From DATFDN01 sp963756545 (GTDB lineage Bacteria > Pseudomonadota > Alphaproteobacteria > Acetobacterales > Acetobacteraceae): a stretch of DNA of 64,000 nt. The notes beneath the pieces are model-generated. The model worked only from the letters and a program-made list of their open reading frames with translations, was not told the origin of the DNA and made no database searches. A program made the translations under genes and the position numbers. Below, in pieces: positions 35,599 to 43,870 of the stretch; within the stretch, counting starts at the first letter, position 1, and each line of letters starts with the position of its first letter. The DNA lies in NCBI GenBank assembly GCA_963756545.1, contig CAVWNY010000001.1:1-64000 (forward strand), read 5' to 3'.

Positions 35599-35694
35599 GC
35601 CATGCGCCGGTAATGGGCAGAGTGCGCCCGAATCGTTGCCGGCCGGCTTTGACCGGCCCCGATTCTCGACCCTTCCCATGGGAGCTTCTTCTTG

Positions 35695-36288
35695 ATGCGG
35701 CGTCTCGCCCTGCTCGGCCTTTGCTCCCTGTCGCTGACCGGCTGCGCCTTCCAGGCATGGCACAAGCCCCCGTTCTTCGCCGGCGCCGACCCCTACGCGC
35801 CCCTCGGTCAGGCCGAGAACATGCGCCGCGCGCTCGGCCAGCCGATCGCCGTTCAGCCGCTGACCCCGGCGGCGGGGAACATGTGGCCCGGACCGCTGCC
35901 GCCGACGCCCACGCTCGCGGATATGGTGAAGCAGGAGAACAACGGTCAGCTTCCGCGTGTTGCCCCGCTCCCGGGTCAGCCGCAGGCTCCGCTCATGCCC
36001 CCGCCGCAGGGCAATCTGACGCCGCCCTCGGCGGTGGCGCCCGTGCAGCCCTATATTCCCCCGATCCCGAACGTGGCCCGGCCGTCCGGCCCGGCGCCGG
36101 CCCCACCGCCGGCGGCAGGCAGCGTGGTGCAGACGCCACAAGGCCCCGCCGTCACCAGCGGCGGCACCGGCGCGTTCAAGTCGGTGACGCTGCCCAACGG
36201 GCTGACCGGGATCGTGGTGCCGAACGGCAACGGCACCAGCACGATCATCATGTCCAATGGGCAGGTGCAGACGATTCCGTCCAAATAG
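35695..36288 (+). CDS. Proline-rich lipoprotein of unknown function
   Basis: This 197-residue protein has a lipoprotein signal (RRLALLGLCSLSLTGC, lipobox LTGC at 15-18). The middle is Pro/Ala/Gln-rich and probably disordered. The C-terminal 45 residues form a compact domain, SVTLPNGLTGIVVPNGNGTS then IIMSNGQVQTIPSK. The length and layout suggest an envelope linker protein, but I recognise no family. It sits between mobB and moaD in a collinear cluster. A TTG directly before the ATG could also initiate. Confidence 0.75.
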   Translation: MRRLALLGLCSLSLTGCAFQAWHKPPFFAGADPYAPLGQAENMRRALGQPIAVQPLTPAAGNMWPGPLPPTPTLADMVKQENNGQLPRVAPLPGQPQAPLMPPPQGNLTPPSAVAPVQPYIPPIPNVARPSGPAPAPPPAAGSVVQTPQGPAVTSGGTGAFKSVTLPNGLTGIVVPNGNGTSTIIMSNGQVQTIPSK

Positions 36289-36301
36289 GTCGTTTAGCGA
36301 G

Positions 36302-36580
36302 ATGGCGAGCATGTCCGCGTCCACCCAAGTCACCGTCCTCTACTTCGCCTGGCTGCGCGAGCGCGCCGGAACGGGGGAGGAGCAAGTCATTCTGCCGGAG
36401 GGCGTGCGGACGGTGGGCGCCCTGATCGAGCATCTGTCGGCGCGCGGCGGCGGGCGCGCGGCGGCGTTCGAGAACCGCCAGACGGTGCGCTGCGCCGTCA
36501 ACCAGGACTTCGCCGACCCCGACGCCCCCGTGCGGCCGGGCGATGAGGTCGCCTTCTTTCCCCCCGTCACCGGCGGCTGA
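36302..36580 (+). CDS. moaD: Molybdopterin synthase small subunit
   Basis: This protein of 92 residues or fewer has a beta-grasp fold and ends in the required Gly-Gly (FFPPVTGG). That end is thiocarboxylated and donates sulphur to precursor Z in the MoaD-MoaE heterotetramer. VTVLYFAWLRERAG and VNQDFADPDAPVRPGDEVAF are typical. ATG 36311 is an alternative start. moaE follows 9 bp later. Confidence 0.93.
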   Translation: MASMSASTQVTVLYFAWLRERAGTGEEQVILPEGVRTVGALIEHLSARGGGRAAAFENRQTVRCAVNQDFADPDAPVRPGDEVAFFPPVTGG

Positions 36581-36589
36581 GAGGTCAGC

Positions 36590-37051
36590 ATGGACCGCGC
36601 CCGCATCGTCGTGCAGCAGCATGACTTCGACACCGGAGCCGAGATCGCCCGTCTGACGCACGCCCGCACCGACATCGGCGGCATCGGCTGCTTCGTGGGC
36701 ACGGTCCGGTCCAGCCCGGCCGGGCGGCCCCTCGCGGCGCTGATCCTGGAGCACTACCCCGCCATGACCCAGCCCGCGCTGGCGCGGATCGCGTCCGATG
36801 CCGCGCGCCGATGGGAACTGCTCGGCTGCACCGTGATCCACCGGGTCGGCCGACTGCGCCCCGGCGAGAACATCGTGCTCGTCCTGGCCGCGTCCGCCCA
36901 CCGCCACGCGGCGCTGGAAGCGACTTCCTTCCTGATCGACTGGCTCAAGACGAAGGCGCCATTCTGGAAGAAGGAGGAGTTCGCCGACGGCGGAACGGTT
37001 TGGGTCCCCGCCCGCGAGACGGACGGGGCGGCGGCGGCGCGCTGGGGATAA
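36590..37051 (+). CDS. moaE: Molybdopterin synthase catalytic subunit
   Basis: This 153-residue protein is the large subunit of molybdopterin synthase. The motifs GGIGCFVGTVRS, LEHYPAMTQ, HRVGRLRPGENIVLVLAASAH and the active-site lysines in WLKTKAPFWKKEEF are intact. A GAGAGG box precedes the ATG. It completes a pgsA-mobB-moaD-moaE cluster. Confidence 0.95.
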   Translation: MDRARIVVQQHDFDTGAEIARLTHARTDIGGIGCFVGTVRSSPAGRPLAALILEHYPAMTQPALARIASDAARRWELLGCTVIHRVGRLRPGENIVLVLAASAHRHAALEATSFLIDWLKTKAPFWKKEEFADGGTVWVPARETDGAAAARWG

Positions 37052-37060
37052 TCCCCGCCC

Positions 37061-37228
37061 TCACGGCCCCGGGTCGATCACCTGGGCGCAGGCATCCGTG
37101 GGCGTCGCCGCGACATGGCCGACCACCGGCACGATCTTGAGACCGGCCGAGGTGACGCGGCACGGGGCGGCGAACAGTCCGCACCCGGAGAGCGAGGCCA
37201 GACTGAGAATCAGGAGGAGGCGTATCAT
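37061..37228 (-). CDS. DUF6726-like small lipoprotein
   Basis: A 55-residue protein begins MIRLLLILSLASLSGCGLFA. The lipobox LSGC is followed by APCRVTSAGLKIVPVVGHVA and ATPTDACAQVIDPGP. The pattern of a short lipoprotein with KxVPVVGHxAAxPxDA matches what I recall of DUF6726. Its function is unknown. It is convergent with moaE, 9 bp from its stop, and has a GGAGG stretch within its own first codons rather than upstream. Confidence 0.65.
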   Translation of the reverse strand: MIRLLLILSLASLSGCGLFAAPCRVTSAGLKIVPVVGHVAATPTDACAQVIDPGP

Positions 37229-37329
37229 CGGCCTAACCTAGACCTGTCCGGCTTCCGCTGCTCTTCAGGTTTTGTTCAGCCGCGAAGCCGGGGGAACAAG
37301 CGGGGCGCCTCGACGTTGATCCGCACATC

Positions 37330-37935
37330 ATGGCGGACACCCTGCCCTACGGCCCCCTGACGCACCGCACCGTCCACCTCTGCATCGACATGCAGACATT
37401 GTTCGCGGAGCGCACCGACTGGCACCTGCCCTGGCTGGAGCGCGTGCTGCCGACCGTCCTGCGCATCGCCCGCGCGCACCCCGCCCGCACCATCTTCACC
37501 CGCTTCGTGCCGCCCGACCGACCGGAGGACATGCAAGGCACGTGGCGCCGCTACTACGAACACTGGCGGCACATGACGCGGGAGCGGCTCGATCCGGCGC
37601 TGATCGAATTGGTCCCGCCGCTGAGGGAGCTTGTCCCCCCGGCGGCGGTGATCGACAAGCGCCACTACTCGCCATTCACCGAGTCCCATTTGCTTCGCCT
37701 GCTGCGCGAGCGCGAGATCGACAGCCTGCTCATCACGGGGGCGGAGACCGATGTCTGCGTGCTGGCGGCTGTTATGGGCGCGGTCGATGTGGGATTTCGC
37801 GTGGTGCTGGCGCGCGACGCGCTGTGCAGCGCGTCGGACGCCACTCACGACGCGCTGCTGCGCCTCTATGAGGACCGCTTCGGCCAGCAGATCGAGCTGG
37901 CGGCGACCGAGACGATCCTCGCGAACTGGGAGTGA
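37330..37935 (+). CDS. Isochorismatase-family cysteine hydrolase
   Basis: This 201-residue protein has the family's catalytic triad: Asp in HLCIDMQTLF, Lys in AVIDKRHYSPF and Cys in GAETDVCVLAAVMGA. Such enzymes hydrolyse small amides or vinyl ethers (nicotinamidase, isochorismatase, ureidoacrylate hydrolase). The sequence does not identify the substrate. It is a single gene followed by a family A repeat. Confidence 0.88.
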   Translation: MADTLPYGPLTHRTVHLCIDMQTLFAERTDWHLPWLERVLPTVLRIARAHPARTIFTRFVPPDRPEDMQGTWRRYYEHWRHMTRERLDPALIELVPPLRELVPPAAVIDKRHYSPFTESHLLRLLREREIDSLLITGAETDVCVLAAVMGAVDVGFRVVLARDALCSASDATHDALLRLYEDRFGQQIELAATETILANWE

Positions 37936-37970
37936 GACCGACGGCCGCCAATCGTCGGCTCATCCGCCTG

Positions 37971-38045
37971 GCCCCCTCCCCCCAACCCCCTCCCGCAAGG
38001 GGAGGGGGAGTAGAAGGCCCTTGCGGGAGGGGTTGGGGAGGGGTC
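37971..38045. repeat. Intergenic palindromic repeat, family A
   Basis: This is a copy of the GACCCCTCCCC...CCCTCCCGCAAGGGGAGGG element with nested inverted arms and the shared linker GGAGTAGAAGG. It lies between convergent genes. Confidence 0.85.
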
Positions 38046-38072
38046 AGTCCGAAAAGCCGTCGGTATGACCCC

Positions 38073-39137
38073 TCAGTTCAGCCGCAGATCGACGATAAGG
38101 CGCGGGTCGGGCTGCAACTCGCCGCGCTCCACGCGGGTCACGATCTCGGTCAGCGCCGCGTTCGCCGGCGTCGGGATGCCGATCGCGGCGCCCTTGTCGG
38201 CAACCAGCCCGTTCATGAACGCGATCTCGGTGCGCCGCCCCTTCACCATGTCCTGGCCCATCGAGGGCCGGTGCTCGCCGCCGCCGCGTTTGCGGGTTTC
38301 CGCCAGCCGGTGTTCGTCATAGGCGCGCGCGGCCTCGGGCTCGCCCTCGCCGGCGCGCGCGATAACCTCGGGGTCCATGTGCAAAATCTCCTCCAGCGCG
38401 TAGCCGAGCGCCTGGCCGACGCGGATCGCCTCGCTGCCCAGGCGGGCGGAGAACCGGCGCGTGGCGTCGTTGGCGACCACGTCGCGGCTGATCATCCCCG
38501 TGCAGGCCGACAGCCCGTTGCCCATCACGTTGGCGACCAGCTTCGACCACCGCTCGCCCCAAAGATTGGGCGTCACCATGGAGCCATCGGCGGTATCGAC
38601 CAGCCGGCACACCTCCCTCGCCCGGTCGGTGATGCGCCCATGCACCTCGCCCACGCGATAGACGGTGTGGCCCTTGCCGCGGCTTTTGCCGGCGGCGCGG
38701 CGGACATGGCCCGGCTCGCACAGATCGACGGTGATCGAGCTGGCGATGCAGCCGAGCGTGCGGCCCCAGCCGACGACCGCGGCCACCGTCTCCTCGTTCA
38801 TGCAGTTCTGCAACGAGACCACGAAGCCGTCGGGTCCGAGATACTGCGCGATCATCCGCGTGGCCCACGCGGTGTCGTAGGATTTCATGCAGACGAAGGC
38901 GATGTCGATCGGGCGCTCCTTGGCGAGCGTCTGCGCGTCGGTCAGATGCAGCGCGCGCACGGAGACCGTGAATTCCTCGCCGGTCAGGTGCGAGACGTGC
39001 AGCCCCTTCGCGCGCATCGTTTCGACGTTCGCGGGCCAGGGGTCGATGAAGATGACTTCCTCACCCGCCTGGACCATGTGCGCCCCGGTGTAGGCACCGA
39101 CCGCTCCCGCGCCGACGACGGCGATTCGTGGCTTCAT
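38073..39137 (-). CDS. Ketopantoate reductase (PanE/ApbA) family protein
   Basis: This 354-residue NAD(P)H-dependent reductase begins IAVVGAGAVGAYTGAHMVQAG (Rossmann motif GxGxxG). The family's catalytic Lys is in WGERWSKLVANVMGNGLSA, and Ser/Asp residues lie in the C-terminal helical domain (RPSMGQDMVKGRRTEI). At 354 residues it is longer than E. coli PanE (303), so a paralogue acting on another 2-oxo acid is possible. A GGGGGGAA box precedes ATG 39137. Confidence 0.82.
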   Translation of the reverse strand: MKPRIAVVGAGAVGAYTGAHMVQAGEEVIFIDPWPANVETMRAKGLHVSHLTGEEFTVSVRALHLTDAQTLAKERPIDIAFVCMKSYDTAWATRMIAQYLGPDGFVVSLQNCMNEETVAAVVGWGRTLGCIASSITVDLCEPGHVRRAAGKSRGKGHTVYRVGEVHGRITDRAREVCRLVDTADGSMVTPNLWGERWSKLVANVMGNGLSACTGMISRDVVANDATRRFSARLGSEAIRVGQALGYALEEILHMDPEVIARAGEGEPEAARAYDEHRLAETRKRGGGEHRPSMGQDMVKGRRTEIAFMNGLVADKGAAIGIPTPANAALTEIVTRVERGELQPDPRLIVDLRLN

Positions 39138-39189
39138 CCGCGTTCCCCCCTCCACGTGGCCTGAATGAAGCGACGCGGGCGACTCCCGG

Positions 39190-41316
39190 TCAAGGCGCCG
39201 GATCGCGCAGCGAGATCAGCGCGTCGGCGACGGTGAGACCCGAGCCGTCGGCGTGCAGGATGATCGGGTTCAGCTCCATCTCGGCGATGCGGTCGCGATA
39301 CGCCATCGCAGCCCGCGACAGCCGCGCGACCAGTTCGGCGAGCGGCGCAATGTCCACCGGCGCCGCGCCGCGAAAGCCCGCGAGCAGGCGGCCCGCGCGC
39401 AGGCCACGGATCATCGCGCTCGCCTGATCGGCGTCGAGTGGTGCGGGGCGGTGCGCCACGTCGCCGAACAGCTCGATCGTGGTGCCGCCGAACCCCACCA
39501 TCATGATCGGGCCGAACGTCGCGTCGTTCACCATGCCGACGGCCAGCTCGAACCCCTCGGGCGCCATGCGCTGCACCAGCACGCCCTCAATCGTCGCGTG
39601 CGGGTCGTGGCGGGCGACGCTCTCGCGGATCGCCGCATAGGCCGATTCCACCTCCGCGCGGTCGCGAAGATGCAGGCGCACGCCGCCGGCTTCCGTCTTG
39701 TGCGGGATGTCGGGGGACTGGATCTTCAGGGCGACGGGGAAGCCCAACGCTTCCGCCGCCGCCGCCGCGTCCGCCGCGGACCCGGCGAGGCGCTCGCGTG
39801 CGACGGGCAGGCCGTAGGGCGCGAGCAGCGCCTTCGCCCGATGCTCCGACAGCACGCGCAAGCCGGCCGGGATGTCGGATTGCGGCGTGGTCGCGACCGG
39901 CGGGACCTGCGGTCGGGCGAGCGCCTCGGCGTAGGTCGCCAATCGGTCCATCGCGATTCCGCAGGCGCGCAGGTCGGTATGCAGGAACAGCCCGCATGCC
40001 GCCGATTGGCGCCGCCCGAAGGTCGACGGGATCGTGTAGCTCCAGATCGTCACCGGCTTACGCGCCGCCGCGACCAGCGGGCGCACGCGCTCGGGGTCGA
40101 GCATCACCCGCGTTTCGCTGGCGAGCGAGCTGACCAGCACGATGCTGTCCACTTCGTCGGAAGTCTGAAGCATCTCCAGCGTGCGGACGACCACCGGGCC
40201 GGTGTTGCCGCCCTGGGCGGTCACATCGACCGGATTCTGCGGCGAGGCGTAGGAGGGGATCAGGCCCCGGAGAGCGTCTTGCAGCGCGGGCGAGAGCGTC
40301 GGGATCGTCAGATTGTTGGCACTCAGCGTGTCGGCCATCCAGGCACCGCCGCCGCCCGAGACGGTCACGATGCCGACCCGACGGCCGGCGGGCGGCGTGC
40401 AGGTCAGCACCATCCCGGCGATCGCCACCGCTTCGTCGGGATCGTCGGCCTCCAGGATGCCGCACTGTTCGAACACGGCGCGATAGGCGGTGTGCGCGCC
40501 CGACAGGGCGGCGGTGTGCGACGCGGCGGCGCGGCTACCGGCTTCGGAGCGACCCACCTTGATCGCGACGATCGGCTTGCCGCGCCGGCGCGCCTCCTCG
40601 GCGGCGGCGATGAACTGTGCGCCCTCGCGGATGGTTTCGCAGAACATCATCACCGCGTGCGTGCGGTCGTCGCGGACCATGTAGTCGAGGAAGTCGGCGG
40701 CGGTGAGATCGGCCTCGTTGCCGGTGGACATGACGTAGCTGAACCCGAGGCCGGCGGCCTTGCCTCGGTTGAACAGGGAGAACCCGATGCCGCCCGACTG
40801 CGCGATGACGCCGATGCGGCGATCGGAGACGAGGGCGGGCGGCTCTTCGTTCGGCTTGACCTCGACGGTCGGGCTGAAGGTGGTGCTGATCCGGCCGAGC
40901 GCGTTCCAATACCCCTCGCAGTTCGGCCCGGCGATCCGCAGGCCGGTGCGGCGGGCTACGTCCAGCAGCCGCGCCTGCATGTCCGACGCCACCCCGCCCT
41001 CCTCGGCGAAGCCCGAGCTTATGACGATCATGTGCCTGACGCCGGCGCGCGCGCAGTCCTCGGCCGCCTGCGCCACCGCGCCCGCCGGAATGGCGACCAC
41101 GGCGACGTCGATGCCGCTCCCCGCCGCTTCGAGCGAGGGAAAGCAGGGCATCCCGTCGATCTCGGCGTAGCTCGGGTTCACCGGCACGATGCGCCCGTCG
41201 AAGCCATTGGCGCGCAGATGGCGCAGCAGCAGGCCGCGGATGCGATGCGGGTCGGGCGAGGCGCCGAGCACGGCCACCGCGCGCGGCCAGAAGAAGCTTT
41301 CGAGAGGATGGGTCAC
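39190..41316 (-). CDS. ADP-forming acyl-CoA synthetase (acetate-CoA ligase family)
   Basis: This protein of about 708 residues fuses the alpha (CoA-binding, succinyl-CoA-ligase-like) and beta (ATP-grasp) parts of NDP-forming acyl-CoA synthetases. The N-terminus has RAVAVLGASPDPHRIRG. The phospho-His region is SRAAASHTAALSGAHTAYRA. The C-terminal ATP-grasp domain starts near ALLAPYGLPVARE and contains PVALKIQSPDIPHKTEAGGV and GVLVQRMAPEGFELAVGMV. GTG 41316 is preferred because the upstream ATG at 41349 sits at the edge of a palindromic repeat. The acid substrate is unknown. Confidence 0.85.
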   Translation of the reverse strand: MTHPLESFFWPRAVAVLGASPDPHRIRGLLLRHLRANGFDGRIVPVNPSYAEIDGMPCFPSLEAAGSGIDVAVVAIPAGAVAQAAEDCARAGVRHMIVISSGFAEEGGVASDMQARLLDVARRTGLRIAGPNCEGYWNALGRISTTFSPTVEVKPNEEPPALVSDRRIGVIAQSGGIGFSLFNRGKAAGLGFSYVMSTGNEADLTAADFLDYMVRDDRTHAVMMFCETIREGAQFIAAAEEARRRGKPIVAIKVGRSEAGSRAAASHTAALSGAHTAYRAVFEQCGILEADDPDEAVAIAGMVLTCTPPAGRRVGIVTVSGGGGAWMADTLSANNLTIPTLSPALQDALRGLIPSYASPQNPVDVTAQGGNTGPVVVRTLEMLQTSDEVDSIVLVSSLASETRVMLDPERVRPLVAAARKPVTIWSYTIPSTFGRRQSAACGLFLHTDLRACGIAMDRLATYAEALARPQVPPVATTPQSDIPAGLRVLSEHRAKALLAPYGLPVARERLAGSAADAAAAAEALGFPVALKIQSPDIPHKTEAGGVRLHLRDRAEVESAYAAIRESVARHDPHATIEGVLVQRMAPEGFELAVGMVNDATFGPIMMVGFGGTTIELFGDVAHRPAPLDADQASAMIRGLRAGRLLAGFRGAAPVDIAPLAELVARLSRAAMAYRDRIAEMELNPIILHADGSGLTVADALISLRDPAP

Positions 41317-41352
41317 GGTTGATTTTTGAACTGCACCGCTCTCAAACATTCT

Positions 41353-41396
41353 CCGTCATTCCCGCGCAAGCGGTCCCGCGTTCGCGGGAATGACGG
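41353..41396. repeat. Intergenic palindrome, family B
   Basis: Inverted 14-bp arms CCGTCATTCCCGCG and CGCGGGAATGACGG lie on either side of a 16-base loop. This is the short form of the CGTCATTCCCG repeat found in many alphaproteobacteria. Confidence 0.85.
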
Positions 41397-41423
41397 CAGG
41401 GGGCATGATCTCCGGAATTCCAC

Positions 41424-41942
41424 TCACTCCTCCCCCGTCGCCAACGCCAAAATCCTCTCCGCATGCGCCTCGGCCAGCGCGCGCAGCTCCAGGTCGGTGC
41501 GGTCCTGCACCGGGTGCGGGATGAACACGTACGCCGGATCGACGCCGAGCGACTTCGCCTGCGCAGAGGCCGCTTCGATGAACTCCGTGGTCGCGACGCC
41601 GACGGTGGGAATGCCGCGGCTCTCGAGGTCTGCCATGTCATGCGTACAGCACGACGTGCAGGAGCCTCAGTCCGCCAGCCCCTCGATCACGACATCGACC
41701 TCGGCGGCGATCTGCTGGCGAAGCGCCAGCGGCGCCGGCCGGGTGTTGGTCGGCTTCATGTAGCGCCGCACTGCGATGCCGCGCTCGGAAAGCAGCTCGT
41801 CCAGCCGGTCGAGGAACACGTCGCCGCGCGCCTTGGCGATGTCGAGAATTCCGACCGTCAGCCCGTCCAGCCGCTCGGGCCGCTTCAATCGTGGCCGTGT
41901 CGCGGGGTTGCGCTCCGCGGTGGGATCGAGAAGCACTGTCAT
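41424..41942 (-). CDS. UGSC-family selenoprotein (in-frame TGA read as selenocysteine)
   Basis: Two frames, ending EVDVVIEGLAD and resuming GSCTSCCTHDMADLESRG, are one gene of 172 residues split by a single in-frame TGA (41667-41669). Reading TGA as selenocysteine (residue 92) gives ADUGSCTSCCTHD, the UGSC motif after which this (seleno)protein family is named; homologues may carry Cys there. A SECIS-like hairpin begins 5 bases after the TGA. The protein has a Rossmann-like start (GLTVGILDIAKARGDVFLDRL) and a conserved tail (GVATTEFIEAASAQAKSLGV, YVFIPHPVQ). A redox role with the thioredoxin-like partner is inferred. ATG 41942 overlaps that partner's stop as ATGA. No selA, selB, selC or selD gene is in the window. 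Confidence 0.9.
41630..41661 (-). promoter_or_regulatory. Bacterial SECIS hairpin
   Basis: Just 3' of the TGA, the message can fold as CTGC (outer, pairing with GCAG), a small internal loop, then GTCGTGC pairing with GCATGAC (seven pairs, one G-U) around the apical loop TGTAC. The apical loop contains GU and lies about 18-23 bases from the TGA, within the range expected for SelB-dependent SECIS elements. Confidence 0.82.
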
Positions 41943-43382
41943 GACCTGACCTCCTTGGTGACGGGGCTGGAGCCGCGCGCGCCGCTTGCCGACCAGCCGC
42001 CGATGATGCCGGAAAACATCCCGGCGCCCCCGCCCGCGCGAACGATCATCAGTCCGCCCGGCCGGAACTTGTTGACCCGCCCAACACCTTCGGGGATCCC
42101 TTCCGCGATCCCCTGGGCGCCGTACGCCACGTCATCGCGCGGCATCTCGCAGAGCTCGTGAAGCTCATCGTAGAGCCGGCGCTTGCTCCATCCCGCCTCG
42201 CGGAAAGGTACGCTCGTGCTCGGGGCAGACAACGAGGATGGCGTCGCACGCGGGCGCCAGCTTCACGTTGTGGATCGCCTTCAGGGAGGCGGCGAAGCTG
42301 CGCGCCAGGCTTTCGGGCGTGCGCGACTTCTGATCGACAACGCCCTGCAAGCCGAAGCCGGCGAAGGCGGTCACGGCGGAAACGCCGGGCGCGAGACCGC
42401 GCTCCACCGAGAGCGGCTCCCAGCAGGACCCTTCCTCGTCCTCGGCGAAGCAGCAGGTATATTTGCCGGGGTTGCCGAGCGTCGCGCGGTCCACCTCCTG
42501 CGGACGCCCGCCGCCGACGTTGCGGATCAGCAATTGCACGGCGCGCCCGATCGTCGCGTTGGCCCGGTTGCCCTGGCCCAGCGCGTTGCCGAGGGCGTTC
42601 ATGCCGATCTCGCGCCGGGCCTTGCCGTTCACCACCAGCACGGGACCGACATACATCGTGGTCGCCAGCACGCCGTGCATGGCGAACGCCTCGTCCAGCA
42701 CCGCTTCGACCGCCGCCAGGACCACTGGCAGGTACTCGGGCTTGCAGCCGGCCATGACCGCGTTGATGGCGATCTTCTCGACCGTCGCGGGCGCGAGGTC
42801 AGGCGGCACCTCGCCTATCACCTCGTCGGGTGCGCGCGCGGTGCCTTGCAACATCCGCAGGACGCGTTCCTCGGTCGGCGGCACCAGCGGCAGGCCGTCC
42901 GACCAGCCCCGTTCGAACATCGCCTCGGCTTCGTCCTCCTGCGCGCCGATCTCGATCCGACGCGCGGTGATGCCGGTTTCGTTGAAGCGGATCTTCAGCC
43001 GCTCCAGCGCGCCGGGTTCGATGTTCCTGGCGCCGCAACCGGGACGGAAGGCGGGCAGGCCGGCGCCGATCCCCTCGGCGCCGGCCACGCGCTCCCACTC
43101 GGCGCGGTCCCAGCCGTAGATTCGCGCCGCCTCCCGCCCGCTCTCCATGCGGATCAGCGTCGGGACCACCTCCACCTTGAGGCCGTGCGACACATCGAGC
43201 GAGGTGTCGTCGATGCGTTCCTCCACCTCCTCGGGAAAGGCGGGATCGTCCTGGGTGAACACGACCAGCGGGCGGCGGCGGGCCAGCTCGGCCAGTACCG
43301 GGGCGGTCAGCACGCAGGTGGGGCAGCCGCGCTTGACCACGGCGATCAGTCCGTCGGTCGGCAGCAACCCGGTCGCGTCCAT
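41939..43382 (-). pseudogene. Thioredoxin-like partner of the UGSC protein, one-base insertion
   Basis: Repaired, this protein of about 480 residues has an N-terminal thioredoxin-like domain with GCPTC (Cys20, Cys23) followed by a domain that commonly accompanies UGSC genes (FERGWSDGLPLVPPTEERVL, GCKPEYLPVVLAAVEAV, NPGKYTCCFAEDEEGS). Near 42204 the sequence reads one C too many: ...PEHERTF should continue REAGWSKRRLYDELHELCEM, which lies in the next frame and runs to 41939. As written the protein ends early at 42165. An indel in a CC run is also a typical consensus error, so the gene may really be intact. ATG 43382 is the likely start. Confidence 0.75.
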
Positions 43383-43410
43383 CGCCGCATCCCCGTCTCT
43401 CGACGACACG

Positions 43411-43806
43411 CTACCGCCGCACCGGCGCGCGGTCCAGGCACGGGGTGCGCGCCGGCTGGCCGGCGATTTTGGATAAAGGAGGTGAACGAGTGGGGGCAAC
43501 GTCGATCGTCTCTAGCCCGCATGAGCCTTGAGCAGTCTCACCCTCAACGGACTTCATCTCCATGGGTTCGCCTTCTTTCAAGCGGACTTGCGAACCTTGG
43601 CGAGCAAACAGCCGCTCATAATTTTTTGTGCGCCCGTGGATCTGATAGGCTGTTACCGGTGTGCCGTCCCGCTTTCGGTATCGAGCGCGGCGATTGACCG
43701 CGGCCGCGATGTCGGTGGTGGTCATCCATCGACCTTCATCGCGCAGGATGTCGGCGATCTCCGCGTGTAGGGTCACGGACTTTCTTGGAGCGTCTGAATG
43801 GGCCAT
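43411..43806 (-). CDS. Winged-helix (HARE-HTH-like) protein
   Basis: This protein of about 131 residues has one recognisable domain, SVTLHAEIADILRDEGRWMT then TTDIAAAVNRR...YQIHGRTKNYERLF. It resembles the HARE-HTH winged helix found next to restriction enzymes and in HB1/ASXL proteins. The C-terminal 50 residues are low complexity. GGAGG precedes tandem ATGs (43809 and 43806); spacing favours the second. It starts just downstream of the CaiB gene end and could be a small DNA-binding regulator; the target is unknown. Confidence 0.65.
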   Translation of the reverse strand: MAHSDAPRKSVTLHAEIADILRDEGRWMTTTDIAAAVNRRARYRKRDGTPVTAYQIHGRTKNYERLFARQGSQVRLKEGEPMEMKSVEGETAQGSCGLETIDVAPTRSPPLSKIAGQPARTPCLDRAPVRR

Positions 43807-43870
43807 CATTAACCTCCACCGGCAAGTACCATTAAACGTGAAACCGGACTTCTCCGAGCAACGCGCCCAC

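Noticed and set aside
41667..41942. A complete 91-residue protein ending at the TGA
   Set aside because: The downstream frame continues the same family motif and a SECIS hairpin follows, so the TGA is better read as selenocysteine.
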